Shown here: positions 52,283 to 61,690 of the stretch, in pieces | How the letters are laid out: each line of letters begins with the position of its first letter | Numbering within the stretch: the stretch's first letter is position 1 | Assembly: GCA_013349285.1 (NCBI GenBank) | Contig: DUZU01000012.1 | Span: forward strand, 1-64,000 | Reading direction: 5' to 3' | DNA length: 64,000 bases | DNA from: Deltaproteobacteria bacterium | Lineage (GTDB): Bacteria; Desulfobacterota; Desulfobulbia; Desulfobulbales; Desulfurivibrionaceae | Notes under the pieces: model-generated | What the model saw: only the letters and a program-made list of their open reading frames with translations | Told to the model about the DNA's origin: nothing | The model's database searches: none | Position numbers and translations under genes: made by a program

Positions 52283-54394
52283 GTGGGGAAAAAACTTATA
52301 ACGGCATTGGCCATCGGCCTGCTGGCCGCTTTGGTTGGCCTGTTTTTGCGACAACAGGGTTTGCTGGCTCCCCTGGAGTTTGTCTCCTGGCAATACCGGG
52401 TCGCCCATTTCGCCGAGCCCGCCCCCTCCAGCGACCGCATTCGGATTATTGCCCTGGATCAGCAGAGCCTTGATTGGGGCAGCCGGGAAAACGGGCTGTC
52501 CTGGCCCTGGCCGCGGCAGGCCTATGAGGTGATTCTCTCCTTCTGCAACCGGGCCGGGGCCAAGGTGGTCGCCTTTGATCTGCTGTTCAGCGAGCCCTCC
52601 CTCTACGGCCTGGCCGATGATGCCGCCCTGGTTGCGGCGATGCAGGCCAATGGGCCGGTGGTCCTCAGTTATACCCTGGGGGCCGATCTGACCGGCCGGG
52701 CCAAGGCCTTTGCCCCTTCCCCCCTGGAGTTGGCCGGCTTTGCCCAACACCGGGCGTGGTTTGAGATCATGTCCAAGGCCAAGGCCACCCTGCCCGTCGA
52801 TGAAATCGCCTGCTGCGCCGCCCTGCTCGCCAGTATCAGCGGCACGCCGGATCAGGACGGCATCTTCCGGCGGATGGCCCTTTTTGATCTCTATCAGGGG
52901 CAGCCGGTGCCCTCCCTGGCCCTGGCCGCCTATCTTGCCGGCGGGGGGAAAATGCCCCCTCTGACCCTTGCGCCTGGCCGGTTAAGGGTCGGCGATCTTC
53001 AGGTTCCCCTGGACCGGCAGGGGAAAAGCATCCTAAATTTTCGGGGACCCTCGCAAACCATTAAAACTGTTTCCGCCGCCGCGATCATCCAGGCCGAGCT
53101 GCAGTTGCGCAATGGCGAAACCCCGGCGATTTCTCCGGCCGAGTTCAACAATGCCTACGTTTTTTTCGGGCTTACCGCGCCCGGCCTCTTTGATCTTCGA
53201 TCCACCCCCCTAGACGCCATTTATCCCGGGGTCGAGATCCATGCCACCGCCCTGGACAATCTGCTCAATCAGGATTTTTTGCAAGATGCGCCCCTTGGCT
53301 GGACCGTCTTGCTTGCCCTGCTCTGGGCGGGGCTGGCCGCGGTGCTGGTGGTGTTCTGTCAGCGGGCCTGGCAGTCGGCCCTGCTCTTTGTCCTGCTGTT
53401 GCCCCTGCCCCTTGTCGCCTCCTTTGTCGCCTATGGCCGGGGCTGGTGGCTGCCGGTGGCGGTCCAGGATCTCAGCATCCTGCTGGCCCTGGTCGGCGGC
53501 CTGGCCTTTAATTTCGCCACCGAGGGCCGCAAGAAACGATATATCAAGATGGCCTTTGGCCAATACCTGCATCCCACCGTGATCAACCAGCTGCTGGAGC
53601 AGCCCGACCGGCTGCGGCTGGGCGGGGAAAAACGGGAATTGTCGATATTTTTCGCCGATCTCCAGAGCTTTACCCGCCTTTCCGAGCAGCTTGATCCGGA
53701 GCGGCTGACCCTGTTGCTTAACGAATACCTTACGGCGATGACCGATATCATCATGGCGGCCGGCGGCACTATTGACAAGTATGAGGGCGATGCCGTTCTC
53801 GCCTTCTGGAACGCCCCCCTGGCCCAGCCGGACCATGCCGATCGGGCGGTGCGGGCCGCTCTAAGGTGCCAGGCCAGGCTTGCCGAGTTGCGGCCCGGGT
53901 TTGCCGAGCGGTTCGGCTTTGAGCTCTTCATGCGGGTGGGGATCAACACCGGCACCGTGCTGGTGGGCAACCTTGGTTCAAATCAGCGTTTTGATTATTC
54001 CATCCTCGGCGACGGGGTCAATGTCGCGGCTCGGCTGGAAGGGGTCAATAAAGAGTTCGGCACCCCGATTCTGATCTCGGCGGCCACCCGGCACCAGCTC
54101 TCCCCAGCCTTTCAGGTGCGGGAGGTGGGCCGGGTCAAGGTGGTGGGCCGCCAAGAGCCCCTGGTGATCTTTGAGCCGGTTGCTGAGGGCGAGGTTCCGC
54201 TGTCCGAAAGGTTAATTGCCTTTGAGCAGGCCCTGGCCCATTATTATCAGGGGGATTTTGCCGAGGCCCTCGCGATTTTCACCCCCCTGGCCCAGGATGA
54301 TGCGCCGGCCAACCGTTATGTCGCCCGCTGCCGGACCCTGCTGGCCAACCCGCCCCTGGCCTGGCATGGGGTCTGGGAAATGACGAGCAAGTAA
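52283..54394 (+). CDS. CHASE2 adenylate cyclase
   Basis: A 703-residue class III nucleotide cyclase. TM1 is about 5-23. A CHASE2 periplasmic sensor (24-330; RIRIIALDQQSL, AKVVAFDLLFSEPS) is followed by three membrane segments (about 335-415) and the catalytic domain (about 445-620). Metal Asp residues are in FFADLQSF and KYEGDAVLAFW; the Lys of DKYEGD and the Asp of LGDGVNVAARLE indicate ATP as substrate. The start is GTG at 52283, two bases after the previous stop. A short tail with tetratricopeptide-like character (ALAHYYQGDFAEALAIF) ends the protein. Product cAMP; effector not known here. Confidence 0.9.
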   Translation: MGKKLITALAIGLLAALVGLFLRQQGLLAPLEFVSWQYRVAHFAEPAPSSDRIRIIALDQQSLDWGSRENGLSWPWPRQAYEVILSFCNRAGAKVVAFDLLFSEPSLYGLADDAALVAAMQANGPVVLSYTLGADLTGRAKAFAPSPLELAGFAQHRAWFEIMSKAKATLPVDEIACCAALLASISGTPDQDGIFRRMALFDLYQGQPVPSLALAAYLAGGGKMPPLTLAPGRLRVGDLQVPLDRQGKSILNFRGPSQTIKTVSAAAIIQAELQLRNGETPAISPAEFNNAYVFFGLTAPGLFDLRSTPLDAIYPGVEIHATALDNLLNQDFLQDAPLGWTVLLALLWAGLAAVLVVFCQRAWQSALLFVLLLPLPLVASFVAYGRGWWLPVAVQDLSILLALVGGLAFNFATEGRKKRYIKMAFGQYLHPTVINQLLEQPDRLRLGGEKRELSIFFADLQSFTRLSEQLDPERLTLLLNEYLTAMTDIIMAAGGTIDKYEGDAVLAFWNAPLAQPDHADRAVRAALRCQARLAELRPGFAERFGFELFMRVGINTGTVLVGNLGSNQRFDYSILGDGVNVAARLEGVNKEFGTPILISAATRHQLSPAFQVREVGRVKVVGRQEPLVIFEPVAEGEVPLSERLIAFEQALAHYYQGDFAEALAIFTPLAQDDAPANRYVARCRTLLANPPLAWHGVWEMTSK

Positions 54395-54401
54395 GCGGAT
54401 C

Positions 54402-56216
54402 ATGGCCGGGGTAAGCGAGGCGGGCAAGCCGCAACAGACAATGGCTGATTTCGGCTTTTTCAGCGCCGTCCGGTTGGTGCGGCCATTTTTCAGGCGATAT
54501 CGGCTGCGGCTGCTGGTCGGCCTGCTGGCCCTGCTCGCCGTAGATTTTTTGCAGCTGGTCATCCCCCGGATTATCAAGGGGGCGGTGGATCTGCTGGCCA
54601 GTGGGGCGGCGAGCGAGACTCTGCTGGTGGACAAGGCTCTGCTCATTCTGCTGGTGGCCGCAGGGATTGCGGTCAGCCGTTTTCTGTGGCGCTATCTGGT
54701 TCTGGGCTTTTCCCGCCTGCTGGAGCGTGATCTGCGGGACTGGCTTTTCTCCCACCTGCTCCGACTTGATTATCCATTTTTTCAGAAAAAGCCGGTGGGC
54801 GAGATCATGGCCCTGGCCACCAATGATCTGGCCGCGGTCCAGCTGGCCGGCGGCATGGGGTTGGTGGCGGCGGCCGATGCCTGCATCATGTCCCTGGCCG
54901 CCCTGGCCTGCATGGCTTACATCAGCCTGCCCCTCACCCTGCTTACCCTGTTGCCCATGCCGCTGCTCGCCCTGTTGACCAGGGTGCTCTCCCGGCGAAT
55001 CCATAAGGGCTTCACCCGGGTGCAGCATCAGTTTTCCAAGCTCACCGAATTTGCCCGCAGCACCATTGCCAATATCCATCTGTTCAAGGCCTATGGCCGG
55101 ACCGCGGCCCAGATCAGAGGGTTTGATTATTTGGGCCGCGCTTATGTGCGGGACAATGTACGGCTGGCCGCGGTGCACGGTACCCTCTTTCCCCTGGCCG
55201 GGCTGGTCGGCAACCTCAGTCTTTTTCTGGTCCTCTTTTTCGGCGGGCGGCTGGTCATTGTCCAAAAGATCTCCATCGGTGATTTTGTCGCCTTTGTCTC
55301 CTACCTCTACATGTTGACCTGGCCGATGATGGCCATCGGCTGGGTCGCCAACCTCTTCCAGCGCGGGGTGACCTCTCTGGGCCGGATTAACGAGGTGCTC
55401 ATTGCCCGGCCGCAACTGGTAGGGCCGGAGGCGCCGCTTGCACCACCGGCAGCAGTGGGGGAGATCGAGGTGCGAAACCTTGATTTTGGCTATGAGGGCC
55501 AGGAGCGGCCGGTGTTGCAAAACATCAATTTTCAGATCAAGGCCGGCGAGTTTGTCGGGGTGGTCGGTAAAACCGGCAGCGGCAAATCAACCCTCTGCAA
55601 CATCCTGGCCCGGCTTTATCCGGTGGCCGGTGAGGCCTTTTTCTGGGGCGGGGTCGATGTCAATCAGCTCGATCTGGCCGCGGTCCGCTCCTCCATCGCC
55701 TATGTGCCGCAGGAGGTGGTGCTTTTTTCCCGGAGCATTGCCGCCAATATCGCCTTTGGCAAGCCTTCGGCCAGCCAGGCGGAGATCGAAGAGGCCGCCG
55801 CAATCTGCGGCATCCATGATGAGATCATGGCTTTTGCCGATGGTTATCAGACCATGGTCGGGGAAAAGGGGGTCAAGCTTTCCGGCGGCCAGCGGCAGCG
55901 CATTGCCCTGGCCCGGGCCGTTCTGCTCAAGCGGTCGGTGGTGATCATCGACGACAGCCTCTCCGCCGTTGACATGGAGACCGAGCAGGCCATTATCCAG
56001 GCCCTGGCCCGCTACTTTGTCAACCGTACCTGTATCGTGGTTTCCCACCGGATCGCGCCGTTGAAAAACGCGGATTCCATCCTGGTGATGGCGGACGGCG
56101 CGGTGGTGGCCCAGGGGCGGCATGGGGAGCTTATGGCCCGCAACTCTTTTTACGCCACCATCTGCCGCCAGCAGCGGGTAGATCTGTCCCACGGCGAGGA
56201 GGGGCATCATGCGTAA
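54402..56216 (+). CDS. ABC exporter half, degenerate NBD (TmrA/MdlA-like)
   Basis: A 604-residue ABC half-transporter: six-helix membrane domain (about 25-330) and nucleotide-binding domain (about 360-595). Walker A is GKTGSGKST, signature LSGGQRQR, Walker B VVIIDDSLSAVD. The catalytic Glu after Walker B is replaced by Asp (IIDDS), the hallmark of the inactive site in heterodimeric exporters such as TM287/288 and MdlAB. Its partner is the next gene, overlapping by eight bases. Substrate is unknown; drugs, lipids or peptides are possible. It starts eight bases after the cyclase gene. Confidence 0.92.
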   Translation: MAGVSEAGKPQQTMADFGFFSAVRLVRPFFRRYRLRLLVGLLALLAVDFLQLVIPRIIKGAVDLLASGAASETLLVDKALLILLVAAGIAVSRFLWRYLVLGFSRLLERDLRDWLFSHLLRLDYPFFQKKPVGEIMALATNDLAAVQLAGGMGLVAAADACIMSLAALACMAYISLPLTLLTLLPMPLLALLTRVLSRRIHKGFTRVQHQFSKLTEFARSTIANIHLFKAYGRTAAQIRGFDYLGRAYVRDNVRLAAVHGTLFPLAGLVGNLSLFLVLFFGGRLVIVQKISIGDFVAFVSYLYMLTWPMMAIGWVANLFQRGVTSLGRINEVLIARPQLVGPEAPLAPPAAVGEIEVRNLDFGYEGQERPVLQNINFQIKAGEFVGVVGKTGSGKSTLCNILARLYPVAGEAFFWGGVDVNQLDLAAVRSSIAYVPQEVVLFSRSIAANIAFGKPSASQAEIEEAAAICGIHDEIMAFADGYQTMVGEKGVKLSGGQRQRIALARAVLLKRSVVIIDDSLSAVDMETEQAIIQALARYFVNRTCIVVSHRIAPLKNADSILVMADGAVVAQGRHGELMARNSFYATICRQQRVDLSHGEEGHHA

Positions 56217-57999
56217 CGATTACGGCTACTTTGAGGAGGATCAGCTGGGCCGGGTCGGGGATGCCCGGCTCTGGCGGCGGATTATTCTCCTGGGTCTGCC
56301 GGAGTGGCCCGGCATTGTGCTGGCGGTGCTGCTCTCCTTTCTGGTGGTGGGCTGCGGATTGGCCTTGCCCTATCTGCTGCGGCTGGTCATTGACGATTTT
56401 GTGGTCAACACCGCCCTCGGTCAGGCCGAACGGCTGGCCGGCATCGCCAGGTTGGCCGGCCTGTTTTTGTTGGTCATGGCCGCCGGCTTTATCGTCAATT
56501 TTTGCCAGGTGCTGGTCCTGGCCTGGACCGGGCAGAAGATCATGCACCGCATGCGGCAGATGCTGTTTAACCATCTGCTCGGCCTGAATATGCGCTTTTT
56601 TAATAATAATCCCGGCGGGAAACTGGTCACCCGGCTGACCAACGATATCCAGAACATGAACGAGATGTTCACCTCGGTCATCGTTACCTTGTTCAACGAT
56701 TTTATCAATCTTACCGGGATACTGGCGGTGCTCTTCTGGATGAACTGGCGGCTTGCCTTGCTGATGGCCGCCCTGGTGCCGCTGGTGGTGGGTAATACCA
56801 TCTGGTTCAGCCGTCTGTCCCGGGAAGCCTTCCGGGCCATCCGCACCCATCTGGCCCGGATCAACGCCTTTCTGCAGGAATCCCTGGCCGGGATCGCCAT
56901 TATCCAGCTTTTTCTGCGGGAGCCGGAAACCGAGGCCTCCTTTAAAAAGCTCGATCATGAATATTATGAGAAATCGCTCTATCAGATCAAGATTTTCGGG
57001 ATGTTCATGCCCCTGATCGAGTTATTGGGCGCGGTGGCCATCGGCGCGATTATCTGGTACGGCGGGGTCCAGATCATGGCCGGGGCGATGACCATCGGGG
57101 TGCTGGTCGCCTTTCTCTCTTACATGCGCCTCTTTTTTCAGCCGCTTAAGGAGTTGTCCCAGAAGTACGCCATTGTCCAGTCGGCCCTGGCCTCGGCGGA
57201 ACGCATCTTCGAGTTGCAGGACAGCCGGGCCTTGCTGCCGGCGGCGGCCAACCCCCAGCGGCCGGCCCATTGCCGGGGGCGGATCGAGTTTGCCCGGGTC
57301 GGGTTCGGCTATGCGCCGGGCCAGCCGGTGCTCAAGGATTTTTCCCTGACCATCGAGCCGGGGGAGATCCTGGCCATTGTCGGGGCCACCGGCAGCGGCA
57401 AAAGTACGGTGATCAATCTGCTGGAGCGTTTTTATGATCCGGATCAGGGGCGGGTGCTGCTGGATGGCGTTGATCTGCGTGATCTTGATCCGGAGTGGCT
57501 GCGCAGCCAAATCGGCCTGGTGATGCAGGATGTTTTTGTGCTCTCCGGCACGATCCGGGAAAATATCCTGCTCGACAGCCACCTGGACGATGCCGGGTTG
57601 CAAGCGATCCTGGCCCGGGCCCAGCTCCAGGATTTTGTCGCTCGGCTGCCCGAGGGGCTTGATACAAAGGTCGGGGAAGGCGGCCGCGATCTCTCGGCCG
57701 GCGAGCGGCAGTTGCTGGCCTTTGCCCGGTTGCTGGTCAGGGATTGCCGGGTGCTGATTTTAGACGAGGCGACCTCCAGCGTCGATGCCGAAAGCGAGAT
57801 GTATATCGAACAGGCCACCCGGGCTTCCCTGGCCGGCCGCACCAGCATAATTATCGCCCACCGGCTGTCCACGGTGCGGCGGGCTGATCGGATTTTAGTA
57901 ATGGAAAAGGGGGAGATTATCGAGCAGGGCAGCCACGCGCAGCTGGTCGCGGCCCATGGCCAGTATTACCGGTTGCTGGAAAGCGGCAATGGGTCGTGA
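56209..57999 (+). CDS. ABC exporter half, canonical NBD (TmrB/MdlB-like)
   Basis: A 596-residue ABC half-transporter with six membrane helices and a complete nucleotide-binding domain: Walker A GATGSGKST, signature LSAGERQ, Walker B VLILDEATSSVD with the catalytic Glu present. Together with the preceding protein it should form a heterodimer with one active and one degenerate ATP site. The signature serving the degenerate site would be this LSAGE. It is the last gene of the plus-strand run. Confidence 0.92.
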   Translation: MRNDYGYFEEDQLGRVGDARLWRRIILLGLPEWPGIVLAVLLSFLVVGCGLALPYLLRLVIDDFVVNTALGQAERLAGIARLAGLFLLVMAAGFIVNFCQVLVLAWTGQKIMHRMRQMLFNHLLGLNMRFFNNNPGGKLVTRLTNDIQNMNEMFTSVIVTLFNDFINLTGILAVLFWMNWRLALLMAALVPLVVGNTIWFSRLSREAFRAIRTHLARINAFLQESLAGIAIIQLFLREPETEASFKKLDHEYYEKSLYQIKIFGMFMPLIELLGAVAIGAIIWYGGVQIMAGAMTIGVLVAFLSYMRLFFQPLKELSQKYAIVQSALASAERIFELQDSRALLPAAANPQRPAHCRGRIEFARVGFGYAPGQPVLKDFSLTIEPGEILAIVGATGSGKSTVINLLERFYDPDQGRVLLDGVDLRDLDPEWLRSQIGLVMQDVFVLSGTIRENILLDSHLDDAGLQAILARAQLQDFVARLPEGLDTKVGEGGRDLSAGERQLLAFARLLVRDCRVLILDEATSSVDAESEMYIEQATRASLAGRTSIIIAHRLSTVRRADRILVMEKGEIIEQGSHAQLVAAHGQYYRLLESGNGS

Positions 58000-58027
58000 G
58001 TTTTAGATGAGGAGGGGAGTTTGCCGT

Positions 58028-59200
58028 TTACAGCAGTTCTCTTTTCAGGTCGCCGACTTCCTCTTTGTCCCGGATATATTTGTTCACCGTACTGAAGTTT
58101 TTGGTGTCGCCCAGCATGATGCAGCCGATGATCCGGTTGTCGTCGATCACCAGTTTTTTGTAAACATTGTCCGAGCTGAAGATCTTGGCCTCGTAGCGCC
58201 CTTCCGGGTCGATGTTGCCGGCGGTGGCCAGGTTGATCCCCGCCACCTTGAGGAGGTTGCTCATGGTGGTGCCGTCGTAAAAGGCCTCGCCGTCGGTCAT
58301 GTTGATCCCGGCCACCTTGCCCTGCTCCATGGCCGAGGCCCAGATGCCGTAGATCGTTTCCCGGTGCTCGGCCACGTCCCCGGCGGCAAAGATATCCGGC
58401 ACATTGCTTTCCATGCAGTCGTCCACCACGATGCCCTTGTTGCAGGTCAGGCCAAGCCCTCGGGCAAGGTCCAGATTGGCGCGAACCCCGGCCGAGATGA
58501 TCACCATCTGCCCGGCTATCGATTGGCCGCCCTCAAGGATCACCTCGGTTATCCCCTGATCGCTGCCGACGATCTCCTTGCTGATCGAATTTAGATAAAA
58601 GGTGAAGCCCATTTCTTCCATAATGGCCTGCAGACGGGCGGCCCCCCGGTTGTCCAGTTGCCGGGGCAGCAGGCGGGGGGCAAATTCGATTACGCTGACC
58701 TTTTTGCCGCGTTTGAGCAGGGCGGCGCCCGTTTCCAGTCCCAGCAGGCCGCCGCCGATAATGATGACCCGCTCGCTGTTTTCAGCGTATTTTACAATGG
58801 CGCCGGCATCGGCGATCGTGCGCAGGGTGAAGACGCCGGCAAGTCCAGTGCCGATGATGGGCGGCAGGAATGACCGGCTGCCGGTGGCCAACAGCAGCTT
58901 GTGGTAGGGGATTTTTTCCTCAAGATCGGTGATCGCCAGCCGGGCGTCGTGGTCAATGGCCATTATTCGGGTGGAGGTGCGCAGGTCGATGTTGAGATCC
59001 CGGTACCACTGCTCATTTTTGGCGATCAGCTTTTCTTGCTTCAGGTCGCCGCCGATAAAATCGTTGAGCCGGATCCGGTAATAAAAGGGGGTTTCTTCTT
59101 CGCTGGTGATGGTGATTCTGGCGTTGGGATCATGGTTGCGGATGGCCTCCGCCGCGGTGGTGCCGGCGATGCCGTTGCCGACGATAAGGTAAGAGGTCAT
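58028..59200 (-). CDS. FAD/NAD(P)-dependent oxidoreductase
   Basis: A 390-residue flavoprotein of the nitrite reductase/rubredoxin reductase group. FAD-binding site LIVGNGIAGTTAAEA at the N-terminus, NAD site VIIIGGGLLGLETGAALL near 145, and FAD site VPDIFAAGDVAEH near 265. The C-terminal 80 residues match the NADH-rubredoxin reductase C-terminal domain. No Cys-Cys disulfide, so it is not a thioredoxin-type reductase. Probably donates NADH electrons to a rubredoxin, as in anaerobic oxygen or peroxide detoxification; the partner is not in the window. Confidence 0.87.
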   Translation of the reverse strand: MTSYLIVGNGIAGTTAAEAIRNHDPNARITITSEEETPFYYRIRLNDFIGGDLKQEKLIAKNEQWYRDLNIDLRTSTRIMAIDHDARLAITDLEEKIPYHKLLLATGSRSFLPPIIGTGLAGVFTLRTIADAGAIVKYAENSERVIIIGGGLLGLETGAALLKRGKKVSVIEFAPRLLPRQLDNRGAARLQAIMEEMGFTFYLNSISKEIVGSDQGITEVILEGGQSIAGQMVIISAGVRANLDLARGLGLTCNKGIVVDDCMESNVPDIFAAGDVAEHRETIYGIWASAMEQGKVAGINMTDGEAFYDGTTMSNLLKVAGINLATAGNIDPEGRYEAKIFSSDNVYKKLVIDDNRIIGCIMLGDTKNFSTVNKYIRDKEEVGDLKRELL

Positions 59201-59334
59201 GGCACACTCCCGGATAACTGGGGTTTATGGCAAGAAGCAGATGGATTATTGTTTCACAACCAAAGCCATAAGTAAAATTTTAAAATATCTGGTAACTTGC
59301 TTTTATGGCGTTAAAAAACAACAGAGGATGAGAG

Positions 59335-59826
59335 ATGCTTGAAATTGTTGAACAAAGTTCGTGTCCCTGCGGCAGCGGCGCGGTAGCGGACCGTTGTTGC
59401 GGTCAATATATCGCCGGCACTGTACCTGCCCCGAGCGCCGAGGCCCTGATGCGGTCGCGCTATACCGGTTTTGTCTTAAAGGATGAAGCCTATCTGCTCG
59501 CTTCCTGGCATGGCTCAACCCGGCCGGAGAAGCTTGGCCTTGATGCGCAGGCGGAAATCAGCTGGCAGGGGCTGGAGGTGCTTACTGCTTCGGAAGAGGC
59601 TGATACCGCCATTGTCGAGTTTGTCGTCCGTTATACAGTGCAGGGCCGGGAACAGCGGCTCCATGAAAAGAGCCGGTTCGTGCGGGAGGATGGTCGCTGG
59701 TATTATGTGGACGGCGAGATCGACCCGCTGGCCGCGCCCGCGGTCAGCGCCAAGGTTGGCCGCAACGAGCAATGCCCCTGCGGCAGCGGCAGGAAGTATA
59801 AGAAGTGTTGTATGAATAAAGGGTAA
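59335..59826 (+). CDS. YchJ-like protein with two SEC-C motifs
   Basis: A 163-residue protein of the YchJ/UPF0225 family. Zinc-binding SEC-C motifs are at both ends: SSCPCGSG then CCGQYI at the N-terminus, and [14 protein letters not shown] at the C-terminus. In between is the NTF2-like middle domain ([19 protein letters not shown], and WYYVDGEI). Function is unknown. It is a single gene. Confidence 0.9.
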   Translation: MLEIVEQSSCPCGSGAVADRCCGQYIAGTVPAPSAEALMRSRYTGFVLKDEAYLLASWHGSTRPEKLGLDAQAEISWQGLEVLTASEEADTAIVEFVVRYTVQGREQRLHEKSRFVREDGRWYYVDGEIDPLAAPAVSAKVGRNEQCPCGSGRKYKKCCMNKG

Positions 59827-59960
59827 AGGCTTAAGTCTGTCAATTTTTTGAGTATTAATTTTGTTTCAACCAGGAAAATGGGTAGATTATTAGTCTTGTT
59901 TGTTAAGAAAAAGACTTTTGCGCACACGCCATTCTTGATCATTATATTTAGTTGTGATAA

Positions 59961-59990
59961 TTCTAGAAAAATAGGCTTTTTTTTCTAGAA
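59961..59990. promoter_or_regulatory. Paired palindromes upstream of abiE genes
   Basis: TTCTAGAA occurs at 59961-59968 and 59983-59990, 22 bp apart (two helical turns), 21 bases before the GTG of the antitoxin. AbiEi antitoxins bind inverted repeats in their promoter and repress cooperatively, so this is a likely autoregulatory operator. Confidence 0.6.
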
Positions 59991-60010
59991 AAAAATAAGG
60001 AGAGGCTATA

Positions 60011-60619
60011 GTGCAATCCATTGCCAGTAAAGTGATTTCTAGGATATATGGCAGAGGTAGGGGTTGGGCATTTTCGTCAAATGATTTTGTCGATGAGTTT
60101 ACAAGGGATCAGGTGGATAATGCGTTATCTGATCTAGCTAAAAATGGCAAAATCAGAAGGGTGTGCCGTGGGATTTATGACTATCCTAAATACAGTATTC
60201 TTCTTGCCCAGGATTTGAGCCCTAACTTTGACCAGGTGGCACAAGCTTTTGCGCGTAAGTTCAATTGGCGTATTCAGCCGTCTGGAGATGCTGTCCTTAA
60301 TTTACTTGGCCTTTCAACCCAAGTTCCGGGAAGGTTTATTTATCTTTCTGATGGCCCCACTCGTAAATATTCCATTGGCAACTATACGCTGGAATTCAAA
60401 AAATCAGCCCTGAAGGATGTGGGGTTTAAGTACAGGGAAAGCGGGTTGATCGTTCAAGCCATTAAAGCTTTGGGTAAAGACCGGATTTCTAAATCAACTA
60501 TTGAAAATATTCGTAAACAGCTTGATGTCAAAAGATGTAAGCAAATAATTAAGGACACAAAATCGGTTACAAGTTGGATCTACAGCTATGTTAAGCAAAT
60601 TTGCAAAGGGTGCGAGTGA
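60011..60619 (+). CDS. AbiEi-like antitoxin (DUF6088)
   Basis: A 202-residue protein with an N-terminal winged-helix (ISRIYGRGRGWAFSSNDF, ALSDLAKNGKIRRVCRGIYDYP) typical of AbiEi/DUF6088 antitoxins, and a C-terminal domain that would counteract the toxin. Start is GTG at 60011 with AAGGAGAGG just upstream. AT-rich compared with neighbouring genes, which suggests horizontal arrival. The toxin begins in its stop codon (TGATG). AbiE is a type IV system: the antitoxin represses and does not bind the toxin directly. Confidence 0.82.
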   Translation: MQSIASKVISRIYGRGRGWAFSSNDFVDEFTRDQVDNALSDLAKNGKIRRVCRGIYDYPKYSILLAQDLSPNFDQVAQAFARKFNWRIQPSGDAVLNLLGLSTQVPGRFIYLSDGPTRKYSIGNYTLEFKKSALKDVGFKYRESGLIVQAIKALGKDRISKSTIENIRKQLDVKRCKQIIKDTKSVTSWIYSYVKQICKGCE

Positions 60620-61599
60620 TGGACTTGGTCGCCAAGTTATCGGATAGCGAGCGAAAAGAGCTTTTTTTTGAAACTGCGGCGAGAAAAGGGATGACTCCTG
60701 CCGTGGTGGAGAAAGATTTTTGGGTAACGTGGACGCTTGGGAAAATCTTCATAAATCCCGAGCTTAATTCTATTCTCAAATTTAAGGGGGGAACAAGTCT
60801 GTCGAAAGTCTATAAATTGATCGAGCGATTTTCAGAAGATATAGATTTGATCCTCAACTGGGAAATTCTTACAGGAGAAGATCCTCAGGGGCCAAGATCT
60901 AAAACGAAACAAGCTAAATTTAACAAAGAAATTGATGAATTGGGGAGATCTTACATTGCGGGAGAATTGCTGCAAAAGGTTTCAGGCTCTATCGAGCCTA
61001 TATGTCACTGTGAAGTTGCTGGTGATGATCCAAACGTGTTGAATCTTTTTTATCCGAAGGCCTTTCCTGATGAGTACATAAGACCGGAGATACGTCTTGA
61101 AATAGGACCTCTTGCTTCTTGGCTACCTTTTGAGAAGCACACCATCAAGTCATATGCCGCTGAAGCATTTCCGCATTTGTTTAAAAAACCGGAATGTCTG
61201 GTGCAAGTAATAAAAGCTGAAAGGACATTCTGGGAGAAGGTAACAATACTTCACCACGAAGCACATCGACCGGAGGGCAACGCGCAGCCGTCAAGAAATT
61301 CCCGCCATTATTACGACCTGGCTAAGATGGCGTTAGCCCCTGTAAAGAATAGTGCTTTGGCAGATATTGCCATTCTTTACAGGGTGGCTGAGTTTAAGCA
61401 GAGATTTTATCCTCGTAGTTGGGCCAGATATGATTTGGCGAAACCCGGGACGGTAAGCCTTGTTCCGAAAGGACATGTTTTAGAGTCGGTCAAGGATGAC
61501 TATAAGGCCATGCGGAATATGATTTATGGGGTATATCCGGATTTTAAAAAAATATATGATGTGTTGGAAGAATTGGAAAGTGAAATAAACTCTCTTTGA
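60619..61599 (+). CDS. AbiEii-like nucleotidyltransferase toxin
   Basis: A 326-residue toxin of the AbiEii/DUF1814 family. The ATG at 60619 has AAAGGG eight bases upstream; a frame to 60601 is rejected. The nucleotidyltransferase motif is FKGGTSLSKVYKLIERFSED, with Asp residues in SEDIDLI. Family members transfer nucleotides to targets such as tRNA and stop growth after phage attack. Toxin and antitoxin are coupled by a one-base overlap. The gene is intact, so this is a candidate phage-defence module between core genes. Confidence 0.85.
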   Translation: MDLVAKLSDSERKELFFETAARKGMTPAVVEKDFWVTWTLGKIFINPELNSILKFKGGTSLSKVYKLIERFSEDIDLILNWEILTGEDPQGPRSKTKQAKFNKEIDELGRSYIAGELLQKVSGSIEPICHCEVAGDDPNVLNLFYPKAFPDEYIRPEIRLEIGPLASWLPFEKHTIKSYAAEAFPHLFKKPECLVQVIKAERTFWEKVTILHHEAHRPEGNAQPSRNSRHYYDLAKMALAPVKNSALADIAILYRVAEFKQRFYPRSWARYDLAKPGTVSLVPKGHVLESVKDDYKAMRNMIYGVYPDFKKIYDVLEELESEINSL

Positions 61600-61663
61600 G
61601 GGGCAGCGGTAATATGTCGTGGTTCAACTCTGCATTATTAATTCACCATAGTTGAAAGTATTG

Positions 61664-61690
61664 CCGGGTTAACCCCGGTTTTTCTTTTTA
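61664..61690 (+). terminator. Terminator-like hairpin after the abiE genes
   Basis: CCGGG (61664-61668) and CCCGG (61674-61678) around TTAAC, followed by TTTTTCTTTTTAG. It ends the abiE unit on the plus strand and overlaps the last codons of the convergent rhlE gene. The stem is short, so strength is uncertain. Confidence 0.55.
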
